The notes below the pieces were generated by a model that worked only from the letters and a program-made list of their open reading frames with translations, ran no database searches and was not told where the DNA came from. From Reichenbachiella faecimaris (lineage in GTDB: Bacteria; Bacteroidota; Bacteroidia; Cytophagales; Cyclobacteriaceae), in contig NZ_FWYF01000001.1 in NCBI RefSeq assembly GCF_900176375.1, forward strand, positions 1,684,449 to 1,748,448: DNA of 64,000 nucleotides, read 5' to 3'. Positions 1-9,155 of the stretch are shown in pieces. How positions within the stretch are numbered: the first letter of the stretch is position 1; every line of letters starts with the position of its first letter. A program made the position numbers and the translations under genes.

Positions 1-1140
1 GAAATTACCAACGCAGATGCGATTCACCCGGGATTTGGTTTTCTTTCGGAAAATGCAGAATTCTCCCAAATTTGTGCTGAATACAACATCAAATTCATTG
101 GTGCCAGCGCAGATATGATCAACAAAATGGGAGACAAGGCCAGTGCCAAGGACACCATGAAAAAAGCAGGAGTGCCCACCATCCCAGGATCAGAGGGACT
201 GCTTAGTTCTGTAGAAGAGGGTAAAAAAATCGCGAAAAAGATCAAGTACCCTGTGATCCTAAAAGCTACTGCTGGTGGCGGCGGACGAGGCATGAGAATC
301 GTGAAAGAAGAAGGTGGATTCCAAAAAGCATGGGACGATGCCCGTCAGGAGTCTAAAGCTGCTTTCGGAAACGATGGTATGTACCTTGAAAAATACATTG
401 AAGATCCACGCCACGTCGAGATTCAGATCGTAGGAGACAGCAGAGGAAAAGCTTGTCACCTTTCTGAAAGAGATTGCTCTATCCAAAGAAGACACCAGAA
501 ACTTACTGAGGAGACTCCTTGCCCAGCTAAGGTCATGAATGACAAGCTTCGTAAGAAAATGGGTGAGGCAGCTATCAAAGGCGCTGAGGCTATCAAATAC
601 GAAGGCGCTGGCACTGTTGAGTTCTTGCTTGACAAACATGGTGATTTCTATTTCATGGAAATGAATACTCGTATCCAGGTAGAACATCCTATCACTGAGG
701 AAGTAACTGATTTTGATTTGATCAAAGAACAAATCAAAGTAGCTGCTGGTATCAAAATTTCTGGCAAAAACTACTTCCCGCAATTACATGCTATTGAATG
801 TAGAATCAATGCTGAAGATCCTGCGAAAGACTTTCGCCCTTCGCCAGGCAAAATCACGCATCTTCACATGCCAGGTGGCCATGGCGTGCGTGTAGATAGC
901 CATGTGTATGCAGGCTATACCATTCCTCCAAACTATGATTCGATGATCGCCAAACTGATCGTTTCTGCGCAGACTCGCGAAGAAGCTGTAGTAAGGATGA
1001 AAAGAGCATTGAGCGAATTTGTGATTGAAGGAGTGAAAACTACGATCCCATTCCACATCAAATTGATGGATGACGAAATTTACAAGTCAGGTCAGTTCAC
1101 TACTTCCTTTATGGAAACTTTCGACTTGACTGATTTGTAA
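1..1140 (+). CDS. accC: acetyl-CoA carboxylase biotin carboxylase subunit (5' truncated)
   Basis: Biotin carboxylase carboxylates biotin on the carrier protein using ATP and bicarbonate, the first half-reaction of acetyl-CoA carboxylase in fatty acid synthesis. The frame is open from base 1, so the gene starts before the window; 379 of about 450 residues are visible. The fragment opens with the conserved [15 protein letters not shown] region. It then shows the ATP-grasp glycine-rich loop [23 protein letters not shown], the [12 protein letters not shown] segment and the active-site stretch [20 protein letters not shown]-terminal biotin-carboxylase domain follows ([12 protein letters not shown]). 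A strong terminator lies 30 bases after the stop. A propionyl- or other acyl-CoA carboxylase subunit is possible, but the length and single-domain ending fit AccC best. Confidence 0.93.
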   Translation, partial: EITNADAIHPGFGFLSENAEFSQICAEYNIKFIGASADMINKMGDKASAKDTMKKAGVPTIPGSEGLLSSVEEGKKIAKKIKYPVILKATAGGGGRGMRIVKEEGGFQKAWDDARQESKAAFGNDGMYLEKYIEDPRHVEIQIVGDSRGKACHLSERDCSIQRRHQKLTEETPCPAKVMNDKLRKKMGEAAIKGAEAIKYEGAGTVEFLLDKHGDFYFMEMNTRIQVEHPITEEVTDFDLIKEQIKVAAGIKISGKNYFPQLHAIECRINAEDPAKDFRPSPGKITHLHMPGGHGVRVDSHVYAGYTIPPNYDSMIAKLIVSAQTREEAVVRMKRALSEFVIEGVKTTIPFHIKLMDDEIYKSGQFTTSFMETFDLTDL

Positions 1141-1170
1141 TTATTTAATTCGAGATACAATATTTATTTT

Positions 1171-1207
1171 AGTAACCACGCTATTACCATGGCGTGGTTA
1201 CTTTTTT
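1171..1207 (+). terminator. Rho-independent terminator after accC
   Basis: A perfect 11-bp stem (AGTAACCACGC at 1171-1181, GCGTGGTTACT at 1191-1201) with a nine-base loop is followed by six T. It ends only three bases before the ATG of the next gene, which leaves no room for a normal promoter and leader downstream of it. Confidence 0.9.
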
Positions 1208-1210
1208 AAT

Positions 1211-1885
1211 ATGAAATATAGAATTTTCCTAGTTGCCCTACTATTCATGACTTTTGCTTCAGAGAGCTGGTCGCAAGATTCACTTGCTATAAAAAAGAAG
1301 GAAATTCATTTAGGTGTGGGCCCTGCCTACTACTCAGGAGATTTAGGAAACGCACATTCTAGTGGTTCTTTGCTGTTCAATTTTGGAATCAAGTTAAATA
1401 AGAACAAAAAATTGAATGGCAACATCAAAATTTCTTTAGGCTCTGTTACTGGTCAGGAGTTGGATTACAGCACAACAGACAACAGTGGCATCAGAGCCAC
1501 TCCCAATACTTTTTTTGAAAGCAGTTTTTTTGGGCTGAACTACGAAGCACATTATAATTTCATCCATAAGGAAAAAATCAAGGTGTACCTCTCGCAAGGG
1601 ATTGGCTTGTTCCGTTTTAATCCAAAAGATGAGTCAGGGAATTCATTGATAGATCAACCGGACACCAGACCTCTAGGTGAAAGCTACCGCAATTTGATCA
1701 TTCAGTTGCCTACACAAGTTGGAGCCAAATACTATCTACCCAATGATTTTGCTCTGGGTATCCAATTAGGATTTATCAACCCTATCACAGACCATATAGA
1801 CAACTTAGGCATCTGGGGCAACAAAAACGGAAATGACAATATTCTTTCTATTCAATTCGAAATTCACGCTCCAGTCAGTTTCTAA
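1211..1885 (+). CDS. secreted outer-membrane beta-barrel-like protein, unknown function
   Basis: This 224-residue protein has a clear Sec signal peptide (about residues 1-21, ending SESWSQ). Its body is rich in alternating aromatic and polar beta strands and glycine turns (LGVGPAYYSGDLG, FFGLNYEAHYNF, IQLGFINPITDHIDN), as in small outer-membrane barrels. I do not recognise a named family. In many Bacteroidota such proteins are called outer membrane beta-barrel or porin-family proteins. The start codon lies immediately after the accC terminator, so expression needs a promoter inside or upstream of that hairpin, or read-through. The final segment ending APVSF resembles a closing barrel strand with terminal Phe. 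Confidence 0.75.
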   Translation: MKYRIFLVALLFMTFASESWSQDSLAIKKKEIHLGVGPAYYSGDLGNAHSSGSLLFNFGIKLNKNKKLNGNIKISLGSVTGQELDYSTTDNSGIRATPNTFFESSFFGLNYEAHYNFIHKEKIKVYLSQGIGLFRFNPKDESGNSLIDQPDTRPLGESYRNLIIQLPTQVGAKYYLPNDFALGIQLGFINPITDHIDNLGIWGNKNGNDNILSIQFEIHAPVSF

Positions 1886-2140
1886 AAATATCAGAAGGCT
1901 ACCTATTGATTTCAATTATTTGCAGCATTTGCTTACAACCCCTAATTTGAATATATTCACCATGCCGTATTTTGAGATTGATCAGTAAGATTGATCGTGC
2001 TGTTCTATTTGCATATAACAATTACAGACAACCCTTTTAATGTTGTCCGACAGATATGCCTTTTCAAGAAGCATTTTGAATGTACTGATCCATTTGTTCA
2101 ATTAAGAACGACTAAAAGTTCATTATAAAGACCTCAAAAG

Positions 2141-3196
2141 ATGCAAATTCCAAATTTCTTGAAATTGGCTTGGAAACTAATTAATTCCAATGTCATAATA
2201 ACAATTATTGGAGGAGTTATTGCGGGAAGCGGAATAACCATCTATGTAGCCTTTGATTATTTCAAAGGCCTTTATCATCACTTGAGAGCTCTCTCCTATA
2301 GTTTCGATGCTATCCAGATAATAACGATACTTCTGGTCTTTCTTGTGCTAATAATTGCAACCTTATTGCTCATAAGAACAAAAAAAGAATATTTTGTAAA
2401 TAAGATACTTCAGCTACGTCAACAGATTAACGAGCAGAAGAAGATTGCAGCTTCAGAAAAATTTGATGCTATAAAGGATCACAAATTCCTAGAGTATATA
2501 CTAACTAAGTCAATTCAAGATTTTTCCAAAAATGACAAAATTGAATTAAGTCCTGAGCATATCAATAAATTTCAAAAATATTTTATGGTAGCTCCGTTTA
2601 GTAAGGATTTTTTAATTCGAATAAAAGATCACGACTATTTGGTTCTATATGCAATGACAACTATTAAAATCAGTGACGTAAAAGGGACAAAATCTAACCT
2701 AGACAGAAAGTTATACTTAGTTAACTTAGGGCGCTCCGAAGAGCGTTTTATTCATGGCTGGGATTTTTCAAAAGGAAACATTATTGAATCAATTCATACT
2801 GAAGGATCACCCAACAGAATTTCTGAACTTAATAACCATGAATGTTTTAAACTACCAATGCAACGGGACATTGAAAAATTTAAAATAGAAAATACAGACA
2901 TTGAATTATCGCTGAAGGATTGTTTTATCAATGAAACTGAATATTGGGAACCTAACAATGAGAAATATCCCATAATCTGGGAAAGAATAAAAATAATATT
3001 CAAAAAGAAGCCTTCTAAAATTTGGTATGAAAAGACAGAGGGGGATACAAAATTAGCAATTACTCAAGATGATCTCGTCGAATTGGACAGTGGTGAAAAT
3101 CATGGAGAATTTAAACTTGATGTGCTTTTAAACTATCAGCATTATGAACTAAGCCCAAATATGCCAAAGTGCTATAGCATAAAGTGGATTCCTTAG
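2141..3196 (+). CDS. AT-rich orphan membrane protein, unknown function
   Basis: This 351-residue protein has two N-terminal membrane segments (about residues 15-38 and 58-82), then a short charged helix and a soluble domain of about 250 residues. No signal peptide or catalytic motif is recognisable. Codon use is AT-rich compared with accC upstream (many AAA, ATA, TTT codons), and the gene sits alone between non-coding stretches, which suggests an accessory gene acquired horizontally. The 255-base upstream gap holds a tandem AGATTGATC pair (1975-1983 and 1988-1996) and the inverted pair GACAAC/GTTGTC (2027-2047). The topology, a two-helix anchor with a cytoplasmic sensor-like domain, resembles membrane effector proteins, but I cannot assign a role. 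Confidence 0.7.
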   Translation: MQIPNFLKLAWKLINSNVIITIIGGVIAGSGITIYVAFDYFKGLYHHLRALSYSFDAIQIITILLVFLVLIIATLLLIRTKKEYFVNKILQLRQQINEQKKIAASEKFDAIKDHKFLEYILTKSIQDFSKNDKIELSPEHINKFQKYFMVAPFSKDFLIRIKDHDYLVLYAMTTIKISDVKGTKSNLDRKLYLVNLGRSEERFIHGWDFSKGNIIESIHTEGSPNRISELNNHECFKLPMQRDIEKFKIENTDIELSLKDCFINETEYWEPNNEKYPIIWERIKIIFKKKPSKIWYEKTEGDTKLAITQDDLVELDSGENHGEFKLDVLLNYQHYELSPNMPKCYSIKWIP

Positions 3197-3401
3197 GGTG
3201 ACTAGAAGGAATAAAAAAATTAGTGATGTCCGCCGCCGTTATACATTATGAATTCCATATTGTTAAAATATTCTAATTAACAACGCAATATTACCTATTT
3301 ATTGCTAAATAAATTTTAAAAACAGAAGTATTTTATTGACATATTCCAATGTTTTCTCCATAAATAAGTAACGCCATTTCAGGACGAGGCAACCCCAGTT
3401 C

Positions 3402-3432
3402 AAAAAAAGCAGCTTAACATAAGCTGCTTTTC
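3402..3432 (-). terminator. terminator after the 3.4-6.1 kb operon
   Basis: An 11-bp perfect stem, AAAAGCAGCTT (3405-3415) with AAGCTGCTTTT (3421-3431), is flanked by A and T runs that make it usable in both directions. On the minus strand it follows the stop at 3453 by about 20 bases. Confidence 0.8.
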
Positions 3433-3452
3433 TTCCATAAATTCTTGACTGC

Positions 3453-4265
3453 TTACCTTCCCATGCTTTGCATGTTGATTTGCTGCTGCTTGTAGCCAGC
3501 TGGTATATTAAACTGATCGGCTGAAATAGACTTTTTAGCCAACGACTCCACAATATTTTCATTGACTGCTTCCCCTTCTTTGTAAGCAATAGTTTTTACA
3601 GGAATACCGTCCTTTAATATCGGGCTATTCTCGTCGAAATTAAGTTGAGAAAACGAACCACCTGTGGGCAATAGGGCCACTACCTCTTGGAGGTTGTCTT
3701 TAAAATAGTTCATCATTTGCTTCATTATGGCAAATTGACTCTCATTTACGCCTAAGGTGTTATAGGCGGCAATATTCATTTGAAGTACCTTGTTTCCATC
3801 ATTCATGCCGTCATAACCAACGGTTTTCCAAGAGCCAATTTTATCATTCTTGCCATTCGTTTTGTACGTCATCATATCGCCACTGGACGGGTTTAGAATC
3901 TGATCGAATTTTGACTTTTGCTCGGCTGGCATGTTTGCCGCAAATTGCTGCATCATTTTAGCCATCATTTTGATTTGCTCCTTGAGCTGTAGCAAGGTGG
4001 GCTTATCAAATTGATAATACTCCTTTTTCTTATTGTCAATGAACGTAAATACCTCAGTACTTCCGTCGAAAATAATAGAGCTATTATCTGATCCAGAATT
4101 CTTAACCAACATTTTATTGGCAGTCAAGTAAATTTCGGAAACAGCCACACTTCCGTTCTCCAACGTTTTTGTTTTAGATAAAATAAAAACCCCATCCTCT
4201 GCCCATACAGACAGGCTCAAACAAATTAATAATCCTACTAGAGTAAGTCTTTTTAATGCAATCAT
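3453..4265 (-). CDS. secreted protein, DUF4412-like
   Basis: This 270-residue protein has a Sec signal peptide (about residues 1-22, ending LSVWAED). The mature part begins with a lipoprotein-carrier-like beta region (KMLVKNSGSDNSSIIFDGS, FTFIDNKKKEYYQFD), followed by a Met/Gln-rich helix (MMAKMMQQFAANMP) and further strands. The pattern resembles DUF4412-type periplasmic proteins, which share features with LolA-like folds; this is a family-level guess. It is the last gene of a tight minus-strand run: the lipoprotein gene ends 2 bases before its start, and a terminator follows. Confidence 0.7.
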   Translation of the reverse strand: MIALKRLTLVGLLICLSLSVWAEDGVFILSKTKTLENGSVAVSEIYLTANKMLVKNSGSDNSSIIFDGSTEVFTFIDNKKKEYYQFDKPTLLQLKEQIKMMAKMMQQFAANMPAEQKSKFDQILNPSSGDMMTYKTNGKNDKIGSWKTVGYDGMNDGNKVLQMNIAAYNTLGVNESQFAIMKQMMNYFKDNLQEVVALLPTGGSFSQLNFDENSPILKDGIPVKTIAYKEGEAVNENIVESLAKKSISADQFNIPAGYKQQQINMQSMGR

Positions 4266-4267
4266 TT

Positions 4268-5077
4268 TTATAAATTTTTAGTCATTGTAGTCACTGGTTC
4301 AAACGAAGTAAAAGCCTTCTCAGGCACTTCGCTCAATACTTTTATATCTGTCAGCTGTCCTTTGCCTCGTCCTCCAGACAACATGATGTTTTCATATTTC
4401 TTATAATCCTCCCAAGGAGTAATAAAGCTTGGATTCGGCTGCTCCGAATTTTCAAAAAATGCCCACTGGGTTACTAAATTACTTTCGGTATCTACCCATA
4501 CATTGTAGATGTTATTCGGTGTGTCTCCTACATTTTCAAAAGCCAACTGAAGCACGAAAGACTCTTGGCCAGTTTCTGTGGTATCATTGCCAAGATAGTA
4601 CAGTGATACGCCAGCGTCTTTTAACTTATATGGCATCACCAACCAGTAGGAGTCATTGATCCAAATGCTTTTAGCTTTCTTCAAATAGCCTGCCAAAGAA
4701 TCAGATTCAGTTATTTCTTGTCCATCTACAGATGCCTTTCCATTCATACTATTGATATTTACCAACAGTTTTTCTTCCCTATCCAAATAATCAATCCTAA
4801 CATCACCCGTATATTTATCCCACAACAATCGCCTTTTACCAAAAAAAGTCCACGTGATATATCGTGTCTCATCCCAGGCCTTTCTTCCTCCCATAGCTGT
4901 CATTACCTTATCGGCAATAATGACAGCTTCTGGGTCAGATGCTTCATAGTTAAACCCATCTGCCGGTAAGTTCACATCATGATCTTGTTCTAATATTACC
5001 TCTTCTACTGACTCACTTTTTTTTGCACCGCAGCCAGCCAACAAAGCCATAACTAATACTATAATCAGGTTTTTCAT
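4268..5077 (-). CDS. lipoprotein, unknown function
   Basis: This 269-residue protein has a classical lipobox (ALLAGC, with Cys at residue 16), so it is probably lipid-anchored in the periplasm or outer membrane. The mature domain contains AVIIADKVMTAMGGRKAWDE and TRYITWTFFGKRRLLWDK, a pattern seen in Bacteroidota periplasmic proteins with a LolA/LppX-like open beta barrel. No catalytic site is evident. It lies 4 bases downstream of the kinase-fold gene and 2 bases upstream of the secreted DUF4412-like gene, so the three are almost certainly co-transcribed. Together with its neighbour it may bind a lipid or cell-surface ligand; that is inference. Confidence 0.72.
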   Translation of the reverse strand: MKNLIIVLVMALLAGCGAKKSESVEEVILEQDHDVNLPADGFNYEASDPEAVIIADKVMTAMGGRKAWDETRYITWTFFGKRRLLWDKYTGDVRIDYLDREEKLLVNINSMNGKASVDGQEITESDSLAGYLKKAKSIWINDSYWLVMPYKLKDAGVSLYYLGNDTTETGQESFVLQLAFENVGDTPNNIYNVWVDTESNLVTQWAFFENSEQPNPSFITPWEDYKKYENIMLSGGRGKGQLTDIKVLSEVPEKAFTSFEPVTTMTKNL

Positions 5078-5081
5078 ATAT

Positions 5082-6122
5082 TTAAAAATTATACATTTCT
5101 GTTTTTTTGAATACCATCCAAAGACTCATCTTCACTATTTCACCCATATTCCTGCATTTCATAAATTTAGGTTCGTGATAAAATTCTGATAAATCTTTTT
5201 TTAGCGTCGCCACATTTTTAGGAAAGGAAATTGTATCATCAATCATGGCACGCATGAGATCAACCACTCGATATCTAGCTACTCGCAGGCGGTTTGCAAT
5301 CAACGATCGCTCCTCTTTTTGATATTGACGTACAGTCTCTGGAGTCATGTGCTTAAGCCCCATATTGATAAGTGCATTGTTTTGCTTAAAGTATTGTGGT
5401 AAATATATGTTCTTCCTTCCTTCATAAGACTGCTGATCAAAATCAATAGCCTTGAGACGATACGAGATTTGTTCAAAATCGGGTATGATATTGACCACAA
5501 AATTGCTCGAATGCATATCACCTAATAACCTCACAAAACATCGTTCATTGAATTTCACAAATTCTTTCGCCAATCTGATTTCATTCAAATTTTTATCCTT
5601 GAGGTATTCTTTGATGAATTGATCTCCGGGAATTCCTGCAATATGTTCTTCAATCAATGTATTTTTATGTACAACATAGTTGATACGATTGGGAGATAAC
5701 AAATGCTCCAACTCTAACCCGTAGATTCTGGATGCGTCCGCATTTTTGATATAGAAGTAATCAAAATTATCATTGATTCTATTGACAATACGAACCCTAA
5801 ACGGTTTGGTATTCCCGTATTGGCAAATATCTACTCGCTCTACCATGAGATGATCCATCACGCTCACATCACCATCTGCTTTGATTTCAGAATATATCTG
5901 TTTCAAATCATGGTGAATCATGGCCATATCTGACTGAGGATAAAACACGGTTTCCCAAAGCGTATCTACTCCTTGATTGTCATAAAGTGGAATGGAATTA
6001 TCATAACGCAGCAATGACTCGTACTCAATGGGCACGGCAATCGTTCGCTTGTACTTATGCAAGTACGTTCTTAGCTTTTGGCTAATGGTAAACGGAATCT
6101 TTTTCTTACTAATGATCGCCAT
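5082..6122 (-). CDS. putative atypical kinase-fold protein
   Basis: This 346-residue cytoplasmic protein has no signal peptide. I read a kinase-like (APH/choline-kinase type) fold: a strand with Lys126 (YFYIKNAD), acidic Glu137/Glu139 in the next helix, a hinge-like LIEEHIAGIPGDQF (156-169), a catalytic-loop-like GDMHSSN (201-207; compare GDxHxxN of APH enzymes), and the metal-binding-like IDFD (226-229). These are the key positions of the superfamily in the right order. The substrate is unknown. The gene heads a run with a lipoprotein and a secreted protein (spacing 4 and 2 bases) and sits 70 bases downstream of the NtrB-like kinase gene on the same strand. It could be a small-molecule kinase or an inactive relative. 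Confidence 0.68.
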   Translation of the reverse strand: MAIISKKKIPFTISQKLRTYLHKYKRTIAVPIEYESLLRYDNSIPLYDNQGVDTLWETVFYPQSDMAMIHHDLKQIYSEIKADGDVSVMDHLMVERVDICQYGNTKPFRVRIVNRINDNFDYFYIKNADASRIYGLELEHLLSPNRINYVVHKNTLIEEHIAGIPGDQFIKEYLKDKNLNEIRLAKEFVKFNERCFVRLLGDMHSSNFVVNIIPDFEQISYRLKAIDFDQQSYEGRKNIYLPQYFKQNNALINMGLKHMTPETVRQYQKEERSLIANRLRVARYRVVDLMRAMIDDTISFPKNVATLKKDLSEFYHEPKFMKCRNMGEIVKMSLWMVFKKTEMYNF

Positions 6123-6191
6123 GACGAAGTATTCTAACCACTAATATAATTAGGGTATATGCTTCCCTGACGTATAAGATTGAAAATTATT

Positions 6192-7571
6192 CTATCGTGG
6201 AAAAGTAAGCGTAAACTCTGTACCCTCATTGACTATAGAATGAACGGATATGTTGCCATTATGCTTTCGCATGATTTGCTTGGACAAGCTCAGTCCAATA
6301 CCCGATCCCGACTTTTTGGTAGTAAAAAATGGGATAAAAACCTTCTTCAAGGCTTCTTCATCAATACCAGTTCCATTATCCTTGATTTTGACCGTCACTC
6401 GCTCATCGTTTTCTACAGCAGCACATATAGAGATTTCTTTGGTTTTCTCTAATTCTTCGTTTTCCCCCATCGCCTGAATAGCATTTTTTAGCAGGTTGAT
6501 GAGTACCTGTTCTACCTGCTCCTTATCAACACGTATCATCAATTGATCAGGATTGATATCCAAGTTCACGTTTATGTCATTTTGCTCTAAATCAAACCTC
6601 AAAAGATTTAAAATAGGTCTTACCAAATCACAAATGAGCACATCTTCCAACTGTGGTATGGGTATCCTTGTCAAGTTTCTGAAGTCACTGACAAACTTAA
6701 TCAGACCATCACTGCGCTTGTGAATGGTATGCAATGCCATATGAAAGTCAGTTAAATCTTCTTTGGATATATTTTCAATTTTAAAGTCTTCCGCATTGAT
6801 CTGAGACTCAAGTTCTGTTTCTATTGTGGCTGCCAATGAAGAAATAGGTGTCACAGAATTCATAATCTCATGAGTCAAAACACGTATCAGATTTTGCCAG
6901 GCATCCATCTCCTTCTCTTCCAATTCGCTTTTGATATTCTGAATTGAGATCAACTTAAACTCTTCATCCCTTCGCATGAGTTCAATGGCATAGATGGCTA
7001 GTTGCACTTCTTCTCCCTTCTTCTCTATCTTCATCAGATCTCGTCCGCCAGTTTTCAATTCCATCAAACTATTTACCAGTTCTTCACTTACGCTTTTGAG
7101 TTGCTTTACATTTTTAATTAAATCAACACCAAGTAATGATTTGGCTGTGGAATTAATGATTTGAATTTCTCCACTTTTATCGAATGTGATGATTCCGATT
7201 CCGACATGTTGAACTATAGTTCGTAGGTAGTTGTGCTGAGCCTCCTTTTCAGCCCTTATTTCTCTAAATTTCTTAATGACGTTATTAAACTGTTCATACA
7301 ATCCGTCCATAGAAGTGCCTGTCTTCTTAGTGGTATAAGTATGTGTGAAATCGTCGTATTTGATCGAATTTAGAAAGCCCGCCAATTCCTTATTGGTCTT
7401 ATCCAAATACTTGATCAGCACATAGATTTCGTATGCCAAAAGGCAAGAAACCAGTACTTTAGTCAGTGTGTAAGAATCGGTATAAAAAAGATCAACCAGA
7501 AGAATGCACGTGCAGAAAATCAATAGTACACGAACAATGAGATTGACCTTAAAATTGTTGCTATAAGCCAT
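6192..7571 (-). CDS. NtrB-like PAS sensor histidine kinase
   Basis: This 459-residue protein has two N-terminal membrane helices (about residues 8-28 and 34-54), a HAMP-like linker, and a PAS domain (about 115-215, with GIGIITFDKSGEIQIINS). The HisKA phospho-acceptor box LTHEIMNSVTPISSL follows, then an HATPase_c domain with the N box LINLLKNAIQAM, G1 DNGTGID, an F box FFTTK and G2 GSGIGLSLSK. The NtrB-type H box suits pairing with a sigma-54 activator. The gene overlaps that activator's 3' end by 11 bases, so the two form a cognate system. The periplasmic loop is very short, which suggests sensing in the membrane or through the PAS domain. Confidence 0.93.
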   Translation of the reverse strand: MAYSNNFKVNLIVRVLLIFCTCILLVDLFYTDSYTLTKVLVSCLLAYEIYVLIKYLDKTNKELAGFLNSIKYDDFTHTYTTKKTGTSMDGLYEQFNNVIKKFREIRAEKEAQHNYLRTIVQHVGIGIITFDKSGEIQIINSTAKSLLGVDLIKNVKQLKSVSEELVNSLMELKTGGRDLMKIEKKGEEVQLAIYAIELMRRDEEFKLISIQNIKSELEEKEMDAWQNLIRVLTHEIMNSVTPISSLAATIETELESQINAEDFKIENISKEDLTDFHMALHTIHKRSDGLIKFVSDFRNLTRIPIPQLEDVLICDLVRPILNLLRFDLEQNDINVNLDINPDQLMIRVDKEQVEQVLINLLKNAIQAMGENEELEKTKEISICAAVENDERVTVKIKDNGTGIDEEALKKVFIPFFTTKKSGSGIGLSLSKQIMRKHNGNISVHSIVNEGTEFTLTFPR

Positions 7572-8940
7572 GCTTTTCCAATCGACGATAAAGTGACGCT
7601 CTGGTCAAACCTAGCTCTTTGGCTGCTTTCGAAATATTCCCATCGTGTCTATCAATAGCCTTTTTGATCACATTTCGTTCGACTTCATCCAAATTAAAAG
7701 TGTTCTCCTGATCATTTGACTGTCCTTCAGGTTTGTGATTCAAAAAGAAGAAATCGTCTGGAGTCAACGATGATTCGTCGCTCATAATTACTGCCCGCTC
7801 TATTGCATGCTGCAGCTCTCTGATGTTGCCTGGCCAATGATACTTTTGCAATTTCTTCAAGGCGGCTGCCCCTATTTTCTTGCCGCTTTTTCGATACTTA
7901 GAGCTATAGGTTTTTACGAAATGTTCTGCGAGCAAGGGTATGTCATCCAAGCGCTCCCTCAAGGAAGGCAAGTGAATTTCAACTGTATTGATTCGATAGA
8001 GCAAATCCTGTCTAAAAGTACTGTCCTCTACCATATCATATATGGGCATGTTGGTTGCGCAAACCAATCTGATATCAATATTCACGGGCTTGTTTGCTCC
8101 TATCCTTGTGACTTGTCTATTTTGGATGACAGTAAGCAGTTTTGATTGCAGAGGCATGCTCAAATTACCAATCTCATCAAGGAAAAGTGTCCCCTTGTTG
8201 GCTACCTCAAAGCGACCAGTTCTATCTTCTTTGGCATCTGTAAATGAGCCTTTTTTATGACCAAACAGTTCACTTTCAAAAAGTGTCTCAGTAATAGCTC
8301 CCATGTCTACACCTACAAACACATTGTCCTTTCTGTGTGACTGCGTATGAATAGCACGCGAGATCAGCTCCTTTCCCGTTCCGTTTTCTCCTAGAATCAG
8401 GACATTGGCGTCTGTTTGAGCCACTTTTTCAATGATTTTGAAAACATCTTTGATGGCCTGACTTTCACCAATAATTTCTTTAAAAGGTTGGTTTATTTCT
8501 TCTTCCAGTTGTTTTTTAGCTGACTTTAGTTGATCTACTTCTTTATAGGATTTTTTGAGCTTAACCGCCGTATTCAAAGTGGCTAACAATTTTTCATTTT
8601 GCCATGGCTTCAAAACAAAATCTGTGGCGCCTTCTTTCAAAGCGCGAACAGCCATTTCTACATCGCCAAAGGCAGTGATCAAAATTACCACGGCCTTGGG
8701 GTCACGTTCAAGTATCTGTTCTAACCAATAGAACCCCTCTTTTCCACTAGTGATATCTTTACTGAAATTCATATCCAGCAAAATCACATCATAGGTATCA
8801 TTATTCATCAAGAAAGGTATCTTCTTGGGGTTCTTTTCAATGATGACGTTTTTGGCATGTTTCTTCAGCAGCATTTTTGCCGCAAATAGCACATCCTCAT
8901 CGTCGTCTATTATTAGTATGTTTCCTAGTTCTTTTTCCAC
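7561..8940 (-). CDS. sigma-54-dependent response regulator (NtrC family)
   Basis: It has a receiver domain (ILIIDDDED, phospho-Asp in VILLDMNF, Lys in VLKPWQ), an AAA+ domain with Walker A GENGTGKE and a sigma-54 contact loop reading GSFTDA, and a Fis-type HTH at the C-terminus (NISKAAKELGLTRASLYRRLEKHGL region). I chose the GTG at 8940, where the protein begins VEKELGNILIIDDD as typical receivers do. An in-frame ATG at 9021 would add 27 non-conserved residues. It overlaps the kinase gene downstream by 11 bases. The GAFTGA loop is a variant: the essential Thr is kept, while positions 2 and 5 differ. Confidence 0.93.
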   Translation of the reverse strand: MEKELGNILIIDDDEDVLFAAKMLLKKHAKNVIIEKNPKKIPFLMNNDTYDVILLDMNFSKDITSGKEGFYWLEQILERDPKAVVILITAFGDVEMAVRALKEGATDFVLKPWQNEKLLATLNTAVKLKKSYKEVDQLKSAKKQLEEEINQPFKEIIGESQAIKDVFKIIEKVAQTDANVLILGENGTGKELISRAIHTQSHRKDNVFVGVDMGAITETLFESELFGHKKGSFTDAKEDRTGRFEVANKGTLFLDEIGNLSMPLQSKLLTVIQNRQVTRIGANKPVNIDIRLVCATNMPIYDMVEDSTFRQDLLYRINTVEIHLPSLRERLDDIPLLAEHFVKTYSSKYRKSGKKIGAAALKKLQKYHWPGNIRELQHAIERAVIMSDESSLTPDDFFFLNHKPEGQSNDQENTFNLDEVERNVIKKAIDRHDGNISKAAKELGLTRASLYRRLEKHGL

Positions 8941-9155
8941 GGTTTTTTTCTTTAATGAATTCTTGTAACTCAGAATATGTGCCAAACATTGAAATATAAG
9001 CCAACTTCTCTCAGAGCACATTTTAATTTATTGTGAGCTAAAAAAGCGCTCCATATTGAATAAAAAACTGTATCAATATCGGACACAATATAGTCAAAAA
9101 AATGAAGGGGATGAAAGTGATGTTCAGTACTGCGCGTACTAATGTGGAAAGAAAT

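Noticed and set aside
259-1056. Antisense frames inside accC
   Set aside because: They are out-of-frame shadows of a strongly coding gene, and their translations are Ser/Phe-rich without domain features.
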